From Pseudobacteriovorax sp. (GTDB lineage: Bacteria; Bdellovibrionota_B; Oligoflexia; Oligoflexales; Oligoflexaceae): a DNA stretch of 64,000 nucleotides. Position numbers and translations under genes: made by a program. Positions 55,501-62,985 of this stretch are shown piece after piece; position 1 is the first letter of the stretch; every line of letters starts with the position of its first letter. Where the stretch lies: NCBI GenBank assembly GCA_013215145.1, contig JABSRP010000011.1, positions 62,001 through 126,000 on the forward strand, in the 5' to 3' direction. The notes beneath the pieces were generated by a model that ran no database searches, was not told where the DNA came from, and saw only the letters and a program-made list of their open reading frames with translations.

Positions 55501-57669
55501 CCTTCAGATCGTCTGCTACTCTGTCACAGGATTATGGATATTTCCGGTGAAAAGTTCTCTCTGGGAAGCGGAACCTTGGTAACAGAGCACGATGTCAATC
55601 CAGATGCTTGGTATTTGGATCAAAATAAAATCCCTACGTCTATTGCCATCGAATCGGGGCAAGCTGATTTGCTACTTTCCGCTTGGCTGGGCGCTGATGA
55701 CCATACCAAAGGACTGGCCTTGTACCGCTTGTTAGATGCGGAAGTGACATTTTATTCGGCATTGCCATCGGCAGGCGAATATATCCGTTATGACATTCAT
55801 ATCGATAATTTCTTCAAGCGTGGGTCCACTCTTCTGTTTAGGTTTGGATTTTCCGCCTATGTCGGAGATAAAAAACTCATGACCATGAGACATGGATGTG
55901 CTGGATTCTTTACAAGTGAGGAGTTGGATCAGGGGCGCGGTATTATCAAATCCCAAGAAGAAGTTGAGCCTGGGGTCTTTACGGGTGGCTACCAACATCG
56001 CTTCGCCTTTGAAAACGAAGTTCTGTCAGCTGATGAATTAGACTATATTCGAGGGGGAAATCTTGCCAAAGCTTTTGGAGATGACTTCCAAGACCTTGAT
56101 GTTAGATTACCTGTTGGCATTCCAGGAGGAGATTTACGTCTCGTTCATCGTATCACTGAAATGAGCTCTCATGGTGGTAAATTTGGAGTTGGATTAGTGA
56201 TAGGAGAGGCTGATATTCAGCCTGACGATTGGTTTTTGACCTGTCACTTTAAAGACGATCATGTCATGCCTGGTACTCTGATGTACGAATGCTGTCTCCA
56301 TACATTGCGTGTGTTTTTACTAAGGCAAGGCCTTATTGGAGAGACTGGTGAGGTCACCATCGATCCAGTCCAAGGTGAGATGTCCAAACTATTGTGCCGA
56401 GGACAGGTCCTTCCGCGGACGAAGTCGGTCCAATATGAACTTCATATCCGTGAGATCGGTTTCAATCCCAACGCTTATGCTTTGGTAGATGCTTATATGT
56501 ACTCCGATCACCATTGCATTGTAGATATACGCAATATGACCTTGCAAATGACTGGTGTTACTAAGGAGTCTGTTGATAAGGTTTGGGGAAGTTCCGAACA
56601 AGAGTTGGTATTTTCCGATGCTATGATTAAAGAGTTTGCTGCAGGTCATCCTTCAAAGGCCTTTGGCGCACCCTACAAAAAATTCGATCATGATCGAAAA
56701 ATGGCGCGACTTCCTCGTGGTAGATTGCAATGCATTAACGAGGTGATCTCAACTTCAGCGAAACCTTTTGTCTTAAAAGAAGGCTCAGAAGCAACGGCGA
56801 TTTTTTATAATCAGTCGGACTCTTGGTTTTACGACAACCCAAGTAAACAGATGCCTTACAGTATTCTGTTGGAAGTAGCCTTACAGCCGTGCGGTTGGAT
56901 GGCCGCTTATATGGGCTCCGCCCTGGCCAGTGAAAACGAAGATTTGTTTTTCCGCAATTTGCAGGGGGCGTCTCGTTACTCCAAATCAGTGACTCCAGAT
57001 ATGGGGCCTCTAACCGCTCATGCTAAAGTCACAAAGATATCTCAGGCGTCGGGAATGATTATCCAAGAGTACAGCTATCGCGTGATGGCTGGTGACGATG
57101 AAATCTATTCTGGGACAACAGCATTTGGATTCTTCTCGGCAAAAGCACTAGCGGAACAACAAGGTATCACTCCCCAGACTCAGCGTTTCACGGATTTGAG
57201 TTCGGAATGGATCCCAGTTGGTGTTGACATTCATACCAATCCTCTGAGCTTGATCGATGATTTCAGTCCCCTGAATACAGATGTTGACAAGGCGATAGTC
57301 GCTCGTATGAAAGGACGGTTGTCAGTAGAGGCTAGTCAGTGGTTCTTTCATGACCACTTCTACCAAGATCCAGTTATGCCTGGGTCCTTAGGGCTAGAGT
57401 CCATACTCATGACCGCTTCTGCAGCTGCTAGAGATATTCTTGGGCTTGTCGACACTCCGTTCGCTTTAGCCCCTGGTTCAGAGCAACAATGGGTTTATCG
57501 AGGGCAGGTCTTGCCAGATAATAAGCTGGTAGAGACCGAAATAGAGGTGATATCAGTTGACGAGTCGTCTCAGTCCGTTACTTTTGATGCTTATTTATAT
57601 TGCGATAATCTGGCGATTTATCAAGCGAAGCGCTTTGTCTTAAGGGCGATCAATGATGAAATTGCTTAG
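52591..57669 (+). CDS. pfaC: PfaC, polyunsaturated fatty acid synthase subunit (KS-CLF-DH-DH)
   Basis: A 1692-residue protein with TTG start and AAGGGGA upstream, 11 bases after pfaA. Ketosynthase at about 1-440 has Cys187, His321 and His358. A chain length factor at about 470-830 has Asp639 where the Cys should be, in 'VSQMDGSGL'. Four FabA-like hot-dog units follow: an inactive one near 1000, an active one with His1219 in 'CHFKDDHVMPG', an inactive one near 1400, and an active one with His1589 in 'DHFYQDPVMPG'. This pseudo-DH/DH pairing is the PfaC layout. These units make the cis double bonds. No acyltransferase or AGPAT domain is present, unlike myxobacterial Pfa3. A strong terminator follows. 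Confidence 0.93.
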   Translation: MEIAIVGMSGQLPGCSSIEEFWEAVKDGKSLASDVPRYRWGRPEKYISKGDTKDRAFHARGYFGRDSYEMPVDFTESAESWERLDPLIQMAIRVSSDALADSLSKNSALHPRTAAVFGNIALPTEKSGRIVDQYLRHALFHRLGVDNNEKTIEDIDARNYFPASMPAIMVAKTFGFGLGGYSVDAACASSLYALEQACDMLLENKADMVLAGGFNRANSLYTQMGFTQLGALSPTGHSRPFDERGDGLIVGEGGAVFVLKRLLDAESSGDRIYGVIRGIGLSNDRSGKLMAPDSEGQTRAMRDAYQAAGWTPQDIDYIECHATGTPKGDRTELESLRQLYSGRRGSASLGSVKGNIGHLLTGAGASGLLRLLLAMKNKTKPPLLKETQVIDSFPWKDSGLSVSLRQEPWDVQEHAKTRKAALSGFGFGGINAHVLIEEYNSDRSRSEVISKGSANRRVALVAMGEHRPETTDPCPKWFGFEASPFYQKKVAAGLKVTTSQFDDFNIPYASFRIPPKEVQDMLPQQIGALLSVNAAMKGLDLEANQLEKAAVYVGVELDGMVNAYLSRWWFDGLDTEGMLEISGEGHEEKAEIWIEQAKDALLTQLNANKVIGSLASIVASRIGREYRVGGSAITVSQMDGSGLRALSLALRDISSGKRNLALVTGVDTPAEVFSALNWSSLFNEASAEHNYTDSAITLVLEDYETAKAKGHPILCVIDDGDANLVSRASSTSGSIHYGACQGIQTLAQFISADSGQDTKGFHYSGPFDAGFQFQIEKQSPTLPKHFAVSSDTKAFKVIVRGGEVDVSHLKRTSPIAGAQKSPNYGALKSHTAAERPLRKDLMDSHIYSHILSEMGRTNEAQVAAQQAFESLTHASLQNQTELLKQAMEAKAPTAVTYDESLVDFDGVIGSETQRVDHEQAIDNHIAYQPMNPKEALWDYEACETFALGKIGDVFGPEFAHVDEYPTRVRLPSDRLLLCHRIMDISGEKFSLGSGTLVTEHDVNPDAWYLDQNKIPTSIAIESGQADLLLSAWLGADDHTKGLALYRLLDAEVTFYSALPSAGEYIRYDIHIDNFFKRGSTLLFRFGFSAYVGDKKLMTMRHGCAGFFTSEELDQGRGIIKSQEEVEPGVFTGGYQHRFAFENEVLSADELDYIRGGNLAKAFGDDFQDLDVRLPVGIPGGDLRLVHRITEMSSHGGKFGVGLVIGEADIQPDDWFLTCHFKDDHVMPGTLMYECCLHTLRVFLLRQGLIGETGEVTIDPVQGEMSKLLCRGQVLPRTKSVQYELHIREIGFNPNAYALVDAYMYSDHHCIVDIRNMTLQMTGVTKESVDKVWGSSEQELVFSDAMIKEFAAGHPSKAFGAPYKKFDHDRKMARLPRGRLQCINEVISTSAKPFVLKEGSEATAIFYNQSDSWFYDNPSKQMPYSILLEVALQPCGWMAAYMGSALASENEDLFFRNLQGASRYSKSVTPDMGPLTAHAKVTKISQASGMIIQEYSYRVMAGDDEIYSGTTAFGFFSAKALAEQQGITPQTQRFTDLSSEWIPVGVDIHTNPLSLIDDFSPLNTDVDKAIVARMKGRLSVEASQWFFHDHFYQDPVMPGSLGLESILMTASAAARDILGLVDTPFALAPGSEQQWVYRGQVLPDNKLVETEIEVISVDESSQSVTFDAYLYCDNLAIYQAKRFVLRAINDEIA

Positions 57670-57682
57670 GTGAAAATTCATA

Positions 57683-57723
57683 GCGGTGACGAGCTTTTAT
57701 GCTGGTCACCGAGTTTTTTTTCT
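57683..57723 (+). terminator. Terminator of the pfa operon
   Basis: Stem CGGTGAC/GTCACCG with an inner AGC/GCT pair is followed by GAGTTTTTTTT, 15 bases after the pfaC stop. Confidence 0.85.
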
Positions 57724-57737
57724 TCTGAATTGTGTTT

Positions 57738-58703
57738 TTACTCGAAAACCCAAGGTTTGAAAGTTACCTGCTGATCGCTTTTGACTTTAACTCCTTTGAA
57801 TAGAAACTCGTCAAAAAGCCCAAGAGAAGAACCCGAGAATAGCTCGATTTTATAGGTGCCCGCCTTTAACTCGCCTTCAAAGAAGTTTTCCCCGGAATAG
57901 TCTTCTAACACAGTGACGCTGACAGGAATAAACGTGTTAAATAGATACTCGTAGAATATCATTCTTGTCCCGTTGTGCTGGACATCGCAAACCCCGTCCA
58001 GAGCAATGCTGGTTTGCTGTGAATCCGCCGCAACTGAAAATTCAATGGTGGCTCGTTTGCCTTTAAGAAAGGTTTGGTTATTCAAAACATTTGGTTCGTC
58101 AAGAGCCTCCTCACACACATCTCCTGTGTTTGTGAAGCCATCTCCCAGATGAATAAAATCGCCATTATCGTTTGATCTGTACGCAAATCTCGGAGCGCCG
58201 GTTAGGGCAGCCATGACAGGCTCTTCGCTAGTGTATTCAGTCCCATCCTGATCGATGAGAACAATCTTAATTCGTAGCGCATTGCGCGGAATTTCGAATA
58301 TAAACTGCCAGCGATCTTGATCATCCACCTCATCTTCAATGGAGAATATTTCAACAGCACCTTCAGGATAAATCGCATAGGCTGCCTTGAGCATAACGCC
58401 ATCTAAAGGAATGTTGTTCCCTTCTGGGTCCTGCATAGCACATCCAATAGATTCCGTATCGTCATCGATTTCTGTACTAGCACAGTACAAAAACGCGCCT
58501 CCTACCATAGCTGGTTCGGCAACGGTGATAGCCGTCTCTGCGTCTACCTCGTTAACCGCTTCAGCTGCCTCTAGGTCGGCTGTCGGGGAACTGATTTCTT
58601 CTACTTTTTCGGACTTTTCGGAGCTTTGCAATTGGGCGTCGTTACATGCTGTCAACAGTAGACTTAATGAGGCGCATGCCACTAAGCTAAGTGCTTTTCT
58701 CAT
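57738..58703 (-). CDS. Lipoprotein with the MVGGAFL module
   Basis: A 321-residue lipoprotein starting at the ATG with AAAGGAAAAA upstream. Lipobox 'LLLTAC' with Cys20. An acidic spacer leads to 'VAEPAMVGGAFLYC', a module shared with the lipoprotein at 59.8-61.1 kb. The C-terminal half has paired Cys and a beta-rich pattern ('GTYKIELFSGSS') that could be a carbohydrate-binding-like fold, but no family is assigned. It is convergent with the pfa operon. Confidence 0.65.
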   Translation of the reverse strand: MRKALSLVACASLSLLLTACNDAQLQSSEKSEKVEEISSPTADLEAAEAVNEVDAETAITVAEPAMVGGAFLYCASTEIDDDTESIGCAMQDPEGNNIPLDGVMLKAAYAIYPEGAVEIFSIEDEVDDQDRWQFIFEIPRNALRIKIVLIDQDGTEYTSEEPVMAALTGAPRFAYRSNDNGDFIHLGDGFTNTGDVCEEALDEPNVLNNQTFLKGKRATIEFSVAADSQQTSIALDGVCDVQHNGTRMIFYEYLFNTFIPVSVTVLEDYSGENFFEGELKAGTYKIELFSGSSLGLFDEFLFKGVKVKSDQQVTFKPWVFE

Positions 58704-58858
58704 GATTTTTCCTTTAATGTTTGCTCTGTGAGACATATCGGCTTTTTGTAGGAAAAACGTAATAAATGAGAAAACTGACAATAATATTTGATTGTTGATT
58801 GGAGGTAATTTTTGCGTAAGGATTGGGGCCTTGGCCAATAGGCCTCAGTCCCTCGGTT

Positions 58859-59566
58859 CTAGGGTATTTCTTGGAGTTGAATCAACTGATTGTCATCGCC
58901 ATGACATTCCCACTGGATAACGTTATTCGGGTTAAAAATATTGGTAGTATTGTCTAAACACTTCTGGGAGTATAGGTTTTTAATAGTAGCAAAACCATTT
59001 TCTTGAGCCAGTGTTGCAAATTTTTGACTGTCAGAATTGATACAATCAAATTGGAAAATATTAGTCCCGTCATTGCGATTTAATTCAGATAGGGTGACAC
59101 ATAAATTACTATTGATGTTACGAATGAAGAAGTACCCCTCAGAGGCGCTAGGGATAAGATGGAATCTCTGAGAGTTTGAGTTGTTGCAGGCAAGTTGGTG
59201 GATATTAGCCTGGTTTGCAAGAGAGCCTCCTAACACACCGAGGCACATCGAGCTATGCTTAAATTTGAGGGCAAAAACTTTGGGGGGAGAGACTTTTTCT
59301 TCCTCTTCAATAAGAGTTTCCGCCTCTTGCTTACCTTGTTCGGCATCTTCTTTTGTGGTTCCGAGATCGTCAAGCACCTCTTCATCGGGCTTGAGAGCTT
59401 CAAGATTTCTCGAGTTAGGGTTTGGCGATTCATTTACAGGCTCAAGTTCAGGGCCTGCTACAGGTTTTGCGTAGGGGTTATCGTCCTCGGGCACGGGATC
59501 TCTGGTTTCGCGGCACGATAGACTGCTGCTAATGGCAACCATTAACAAGATTGTCAGGAGTTTCAT
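58859..59566 (-). CDS. Lipoprotein with ricin-type (beta-trefoil) lectin domain
   Basis: A 235-residue lipoprotein with lipobox 'SSSLSC' (Cys18) and a Pro/Glu/Lys-rich spacer to about residue 95. The C-terminal about 140 residues hold three repeats of the ricin B type, each with a Cys pair and 'NSQRFHLIP', 'DSQKFATLA' or 'DNQLIQLQE', where the QxW motif is degenerate. Ricin domains bind sugars. It is likely anchored in the outer membrane. It lies between two lipoprotein genes on the same strand but has its own upstream gap of 214 bases. Confidence 0.8.
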   Translation of the reverse strand: MKLLTILLMVAISSSLSCRETRDPVPEDDNPYAKPVAGPELEPVNESPNPNSRNLEALKPDEEVLDDLGTTKEDAEQGKQEAETLIEEEEKVSPPKVFALKFKHSSMCLGVLGGSLANQANIHQLACNNSNSQRFHLIPSASEGYFFIRNINSNLCVTLSELNRNDGTNIFQFDCINSDSQKFATLAQENGFATIKNLYSQKCLDNTTNIFNPNNVIQWECHGDDNQLIQLQEIP

Positions 59567-59780
59567 TTTATACCTCTACTCGTAAACTCTGATCCTAGAG
59601 ACGGTATCGGCATATTGGGTGAAAATACTTAGTTTATTTAGTTTCAGGCGTGAAAACAGGACGATATGGATTTGAAAACCATAGGTTTAAGTGAACAATG
59701 GCGTGATTTTGCAAATCATCTGGTAGGAATGTTTAGGGTGTTCGGGGACATCCTAACGCGTCCCCTAGGGAAGAGTTTTG

Positions 59781-61061
59781 CTAGCCGTCATCATCGCTGG
59801 TAGGGGTCCATACACAGCGAAATCCCGTTACTGTATGCATCGCATCTATCGCAAGATCCAACGCAAGTGCGTAAATCCCAGTATTAGCATTATCTCCATA
59901 TGAGCCTCCTCTTTGAACGGTTCCCCCTTGATCGTTTCGTCCAGGAAAGTATCCGCCTATCCCATGACTTCGATTTAAATCTAGGTTGGTAGGAAGGTAG
60001 CTAATTGCTGGCATAGATTGAGTTGGTAAAGTAGAATTGAGCTCAGTCCAAGCATTTTGCGGTGATGCCTTGTCAGAAGTATCCACTTGCCAATCCACAT
60101 GCTCGTGAACATTTCCAGCAAAATCCCAAATGATATGGTTGAACGTTAGTACATGCGTTCTCTTTTGACTATCCCAAGCTACGTGCGAGCAAGTTTGCTC
60201 TGTTTCAAAGCAGGCTTCACGGCGATTTACTGATGCTTGTAGGCTTTGCGCCGGGCTGTTATCACTATGACCGCGATTAATCGACCCTTCATTCACACGA
60301 CCACTGCTCCAGTTTTCTGGATTGAGTTCAATGGTTCGAGCAATAGCCATCCATTGATCGTTTGTCATGAGGCTATATCCATCTCCCAAGTCGGCGCAGC
60401 GATCCATGGCATCACTTTTGGTGATCGCAACCCAAGGCCTTCCGGCGGCCTGAGAAACCGGTTTATCGTCGGCCCCTTGTTTCATCTCATAAGTTGCCAC
60501 GCAAAACGGAGGAGCATTCGTTGTGGGGTCTCCTGCCAAAACAGGAGTATAGTTTTCTGGGCATCCCAATAGGGCTTCTTGTGTAGAAATAGCTGTTGGC
60601 GGTTGGTCACCAAACTGAATATCCGCTTTGACACTGACGACGCGATCAATCAGGTCTGATTGTATAGCGAGCACCATGGCCCAAGATTTGATGGTATAGG
60701 CTAGCGATCTTGGCTCAAAAACCTCGCCGGAGTCGGTCATAACCCCAACCGAAGACAGTTGAAACCCTTCAGACACAACGTTATCTTCATTATCGCGAAC
60801 CTCACAGGCTAAAATTGCCTCTTCCGCAGACAAGTCGTCAGGACTGACACCTGTGGATGTGACCGATTCGGGATTACACACAAGGAAAGCTCCGCCGACC
60901 ATTTGCGGCTCGGCAACGGTTTTGTCCGAATCCTTTAGTTCACTTTGCTCAGGAGTGGATTCCTTTTGGTTGCTTTTGTCTTTTTTATTAAAGCCTGTAT
61001 TGGAGCAGCCGAAGCTCATGACGACTGCTATACAGGTGAAAACCTTCAGAAAATGATACAT
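59781..61061 (-). CDS. Lipoprotein with MVGGAFL module and SUMF1/FGE-fold domain
   Basis: A 426-residue lipoprotein (lipobox 'VVMSFGC', Cys19). Residues about 50-160 share 'VAEPQMVGGAFLVC' and the following 'ACEVRDNEDN' pattern with the lipoprotein at 57.7 kb. Residues 165-420 match a formylglycine-generating-enzyme-like (SUMF1) fold: 'FAGNVHEHVDW', 'TVQRGGSYGDNANTG' and 'GFRCVW'. The Cys pair that does the oxidation in true FGE is not present, so this is more likely a binding or structural version. Such domains are frequent in Bdellovibrio-like lipoproteins, from general experience. Confidence 0.75.
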   Translation of the reverse strand: MYHFLKVFTCIAVVMSFGCSNTGFNKKDKSNQKESTPEQSELKDSDKTVAEPQMVGGAFLVCNPESVTSTGVSPDDLSAEEAILACEVRDNEDNVVSEGFQLSSVGVMTDSGEVFEPRSLAYTIKSWAMVLAIQSDLIDRVVSVKADIQFGDQPPTAISTQEALLGCPENYTPVLAGDPTTNAPPFCVATYEMKQGADDKPVSQAAGRPWVAITKSDAMDRCADLGDGYSLMTNDQWMAIARTIELNPENWSSGRVNEGSINRGHSDNSPAQSLQASVNRREACFETEQTCSHVAWDSQKRTHVLTFNHIIWDFAGNVHEHVDWQVDTSDKASPQNAWTELNSTLPTQSMPAISYLPTNLDLNRSHGIGGYFPGRNDQGGTVQRGGSYGDNANTGIYALALDLAIDAMHTVTGFRCVWTPTSDDDG

Positions 61062-61415
61062 AAATTTCGCCCCTTTATTCGTCCTTGTACCGTATCGGGT
61101 AGTCTTTGCTGTATTTTTAATTCATATTTATTAGGTAGTATTGTCTGAGGGTTATATTGCAAAATCCAACGTCCGTGGTAAAGTTCCCCGGCTGCCGGAA
61201 CATCGGCTCTGCTATTCTTATCAATAGCTTAGGGTCGATTTGGTAGAGTGCAGGTTTGGGTAAGTTTACTGACCCAAAAAGGCTATAAATCCCCTGATAC
61301 AATATGAGGGGCGACGCATTTTTTTGATTTCATTTTCTCGAGCCGATATTGGCCTAAGTTGTCGGGTCAAACTGCCGAAACTTATCGTAACCCTGTCTAG
61401 ATAGGATGCCATTTA
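61062..61415. other. Intergenic region with several hairpins, no gene seen
   Basis: 354 bases between divergent genes. Inverted repeats: GTTCC/GGAAC at 61183-61201, TTGGGT/ACCCAA at 61256-61277 (with inner AGT/ACT), and CCCCT/AGGGG at 61291-61311 followed 8 bases later by TTTTTTT. The last could end transcription to the right. No ORF with a ribosome site is seen. Confidence 0.4.
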
Positions 61416-62072
61416 GTGGGATTTTCAGAAGATCAGTTGTTCGCTTGGTTTGCTCAGTATGCTTATCAGCCTGGAACCGTTTACTTTCTTGTCTGCGCTT
61501 TGATGCTTGCCAGCAGTTTTGGGCTACCATTCCCCGAGGAAGTTACCTTGGTGAGTCTGGGTGTTGTTTGTTATATGGGGTCGCGCCCCGATCTGTTTCC
61601 TCCTCCTTTCGAGGGGGCTCCCAAAGTCAATGTGACAACAGCCTCGATTGTTGCTTTTTGTGCGGTGTTTTTATCCGATTTCCTGGTGTTTTCCCTCGGA
61701 AAGTTTTTTGGGGGGAAATTGATTAACAAACCATTCTTAGCCTCCCAACGAGACCGATTAGACAAAGTAAGCTCCTGGGTTAGGAAATACGGGGCGTGGG
61801 CTGCTGGCATATTTCGGTTCACTCCTGGGTTGCGATTTCCTGGACACTTCAGCTGTGGCATGCTTGGTCTTCAACCGGCGAAGTTTATTGCCGTTGATGG
61901 GGTTGCTGCTCTTATTAGCGTGCCCTCACAGGTTATCCTTATCGCTGTGTATGGCGAAACCATCCTGGAACACATAAAAGAAGCTAAAATTGTGTTTTTT
62001 GGTGTACTTGCCGTTGTGCTGGCTGTCTATTTCATCAAGAAGAAAATGGCTGGCAAAGCTAAGGCTACCTGA
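61416..62072 (+). CDS. DedA-family membrane protein
   Basis: A 218-residue inner-membrane protein with GTG start and AGGA upstream. The DedA core is seen in 'ASSFGLPFPEEVTLVSLG' (re-entrant loop with the acidic pair) and 'GIFRFTPGLRFPGHFSCGMLG' (the Arg-rich motif). DedA proteins help move phospholipids or undecaprenyl phosphate across the membrane. The C terminus is a hydrophobic helix with a basic tail. Hydropathy suggests about five membrane segments. Confidence 0.85.
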   Translation: MGFSEDQLFAWFAQYAYQPGTVYFLVCALMLASSFGLPFPEEVTLVSLGVVCYMGSRPDLFPPPFEGAPKVNVTTASIVAFCAVFLSDFLVFSLGKFFGGKLINKPFLASQRDRLDKVSSWVRKYGAWAAGIFRFTPGLRFPGHFSCGMLGLQPAKFIAVDGVAALISVPSQVILIAVYGETILEHIKEAKIVFFGVLAVVLAVYFIKKKMAGKAKAT

Positions 62073-62150
62073 ACTAGCGTCTTGGTTTTTTAAGGAAACC
62101 CTCAAACAAGCCGATATTACTCCTTTAGGGTTTAACCAAGGGGGATAGGT

Positions 62151-62558
62151 TTGCGCCTTTTTTTAGTTTTCCTTGTCATGCTACCTTTGTCAGTTTCCTG
62201 CTTGAAAAAAGCCAAACAACTTCCTCAATCAGGAGCTGTCTCTGCTGATGCAGACAGCGCTACTGAAGACGATCCTCAAGCCGCTCTCCATGAAGGGCGA
62301 ACCGAGTGTGCAGTCTGTCATGAAGCAGTACGTCCGGAAGACGAGTCTCATCCGGCCGAAGGTGATTGCGTCTCTTGCCATTCATACCCCACTTGGGCAA
62401 TTAGTGAAGAAGAAGAAGAAGGAGCGACGACCTTCAATCATGATCCATTGCCTGACAGTTGTGTTAGCTGTCATGAAGGGGATCGGCCTCAGCCTGAGCA
62501 TAACGGTACCACTGACTGTGCGTTGTGTCATACTTTTCCCAATTGGGACGACATCTAG
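62151..62558 (+). CDS. Tetraheme c-type cytochrome-like lipoprotein
   Basis: A 135-residue lipoprotein with TTG start and AAGGGGGA upstream. Lipobox 'LPLSVSC' with Cys17. Four CxxCH motifs (CAVCH, CVSCH, CVSCH, CALCH) with spaced His residues suggest four bound hemes in about 90 residues, with acidic linkers. It would sit on a membrane facing the periplasm or the outside and carry electrons. No partner reductase is nearby. A 116-bp repeat array follows its stop. Confidence 0.8.
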   Translation: MRLFLVFLVMLPLSVSCLKKAKQLPQSGAVSADADSATEDDPQAALHEGRTECAVCHEAVRPEDESHPAEGDCVSCHSYPTWAISEEEEEGATTFNHDPLPDSCVSCHEGDRPQPEHNGTTDCALCHTFPNWDDI

Positions 62559-62584
62559 GCGGGATTAGTAAAAAACGACGGATG

Positions 62585-62985
62585 CTGCGTTACGCCCACA
62601 CTGCGAAATCCTCACGCACGTTTGTGCGCTGCGGTTTAGCATTGTGGCCAAGCCTTGCCTCCGGCGTTTTTCCAAATCCCGCAAATAAAAGCGAGGTATG
62701 CTGCGTTACGCCCACACTGCGAAATCCTCACGCACGTTTGTGCGCTGCGGTTTAGCATTGTGGCCAAGCCTTGCCTCCGCCGTTTTTCCAAATCCCGCAA
62801 AAAAAAGCGAGGTATGCTGCGTTACGCTCCCACTGCGAAATCCTCACGCACGTTTGTGCGCTGCGGTTTAGCATTGTGGCCAAGCCTTGCCTCCGCCGTT
62901 TTTCCAAATCCCGCAAAAAAAAGCGAGGTATGCTGCGTTACGCTCCCACTGCGAAATCCACAGCCAGGTTTGTGCGCAGCGTTTA
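62585..62985. repeat. 116-bp tandem repeat array, about 3.5 copies
   Basis: The start CTGCGTTACG recurs at 62585, 62701, 62817 and 62933, exactly 116 bases apart. Copies 1-3 are nearly identical; the fourth is cut off and diverges just before the fumarase stop codon. Each full copy holds a CGCAC-GTTT-GTGCG hairpin and three CTGCG words. Copy-specific changes (CCGGCG only in copy 1; ACGCTCCCA only in copies 3 and 4) suggest stepwise duplication. Short ORFs here are artefacts of the repeat. Confidence 0.92.

Noticed and set aside
62585-62985. Repeat array considered as CRISPR
   Set aside because: The repeats are contiguous 116-bp units with no spacers of differing sequence and no cas genes nearby.
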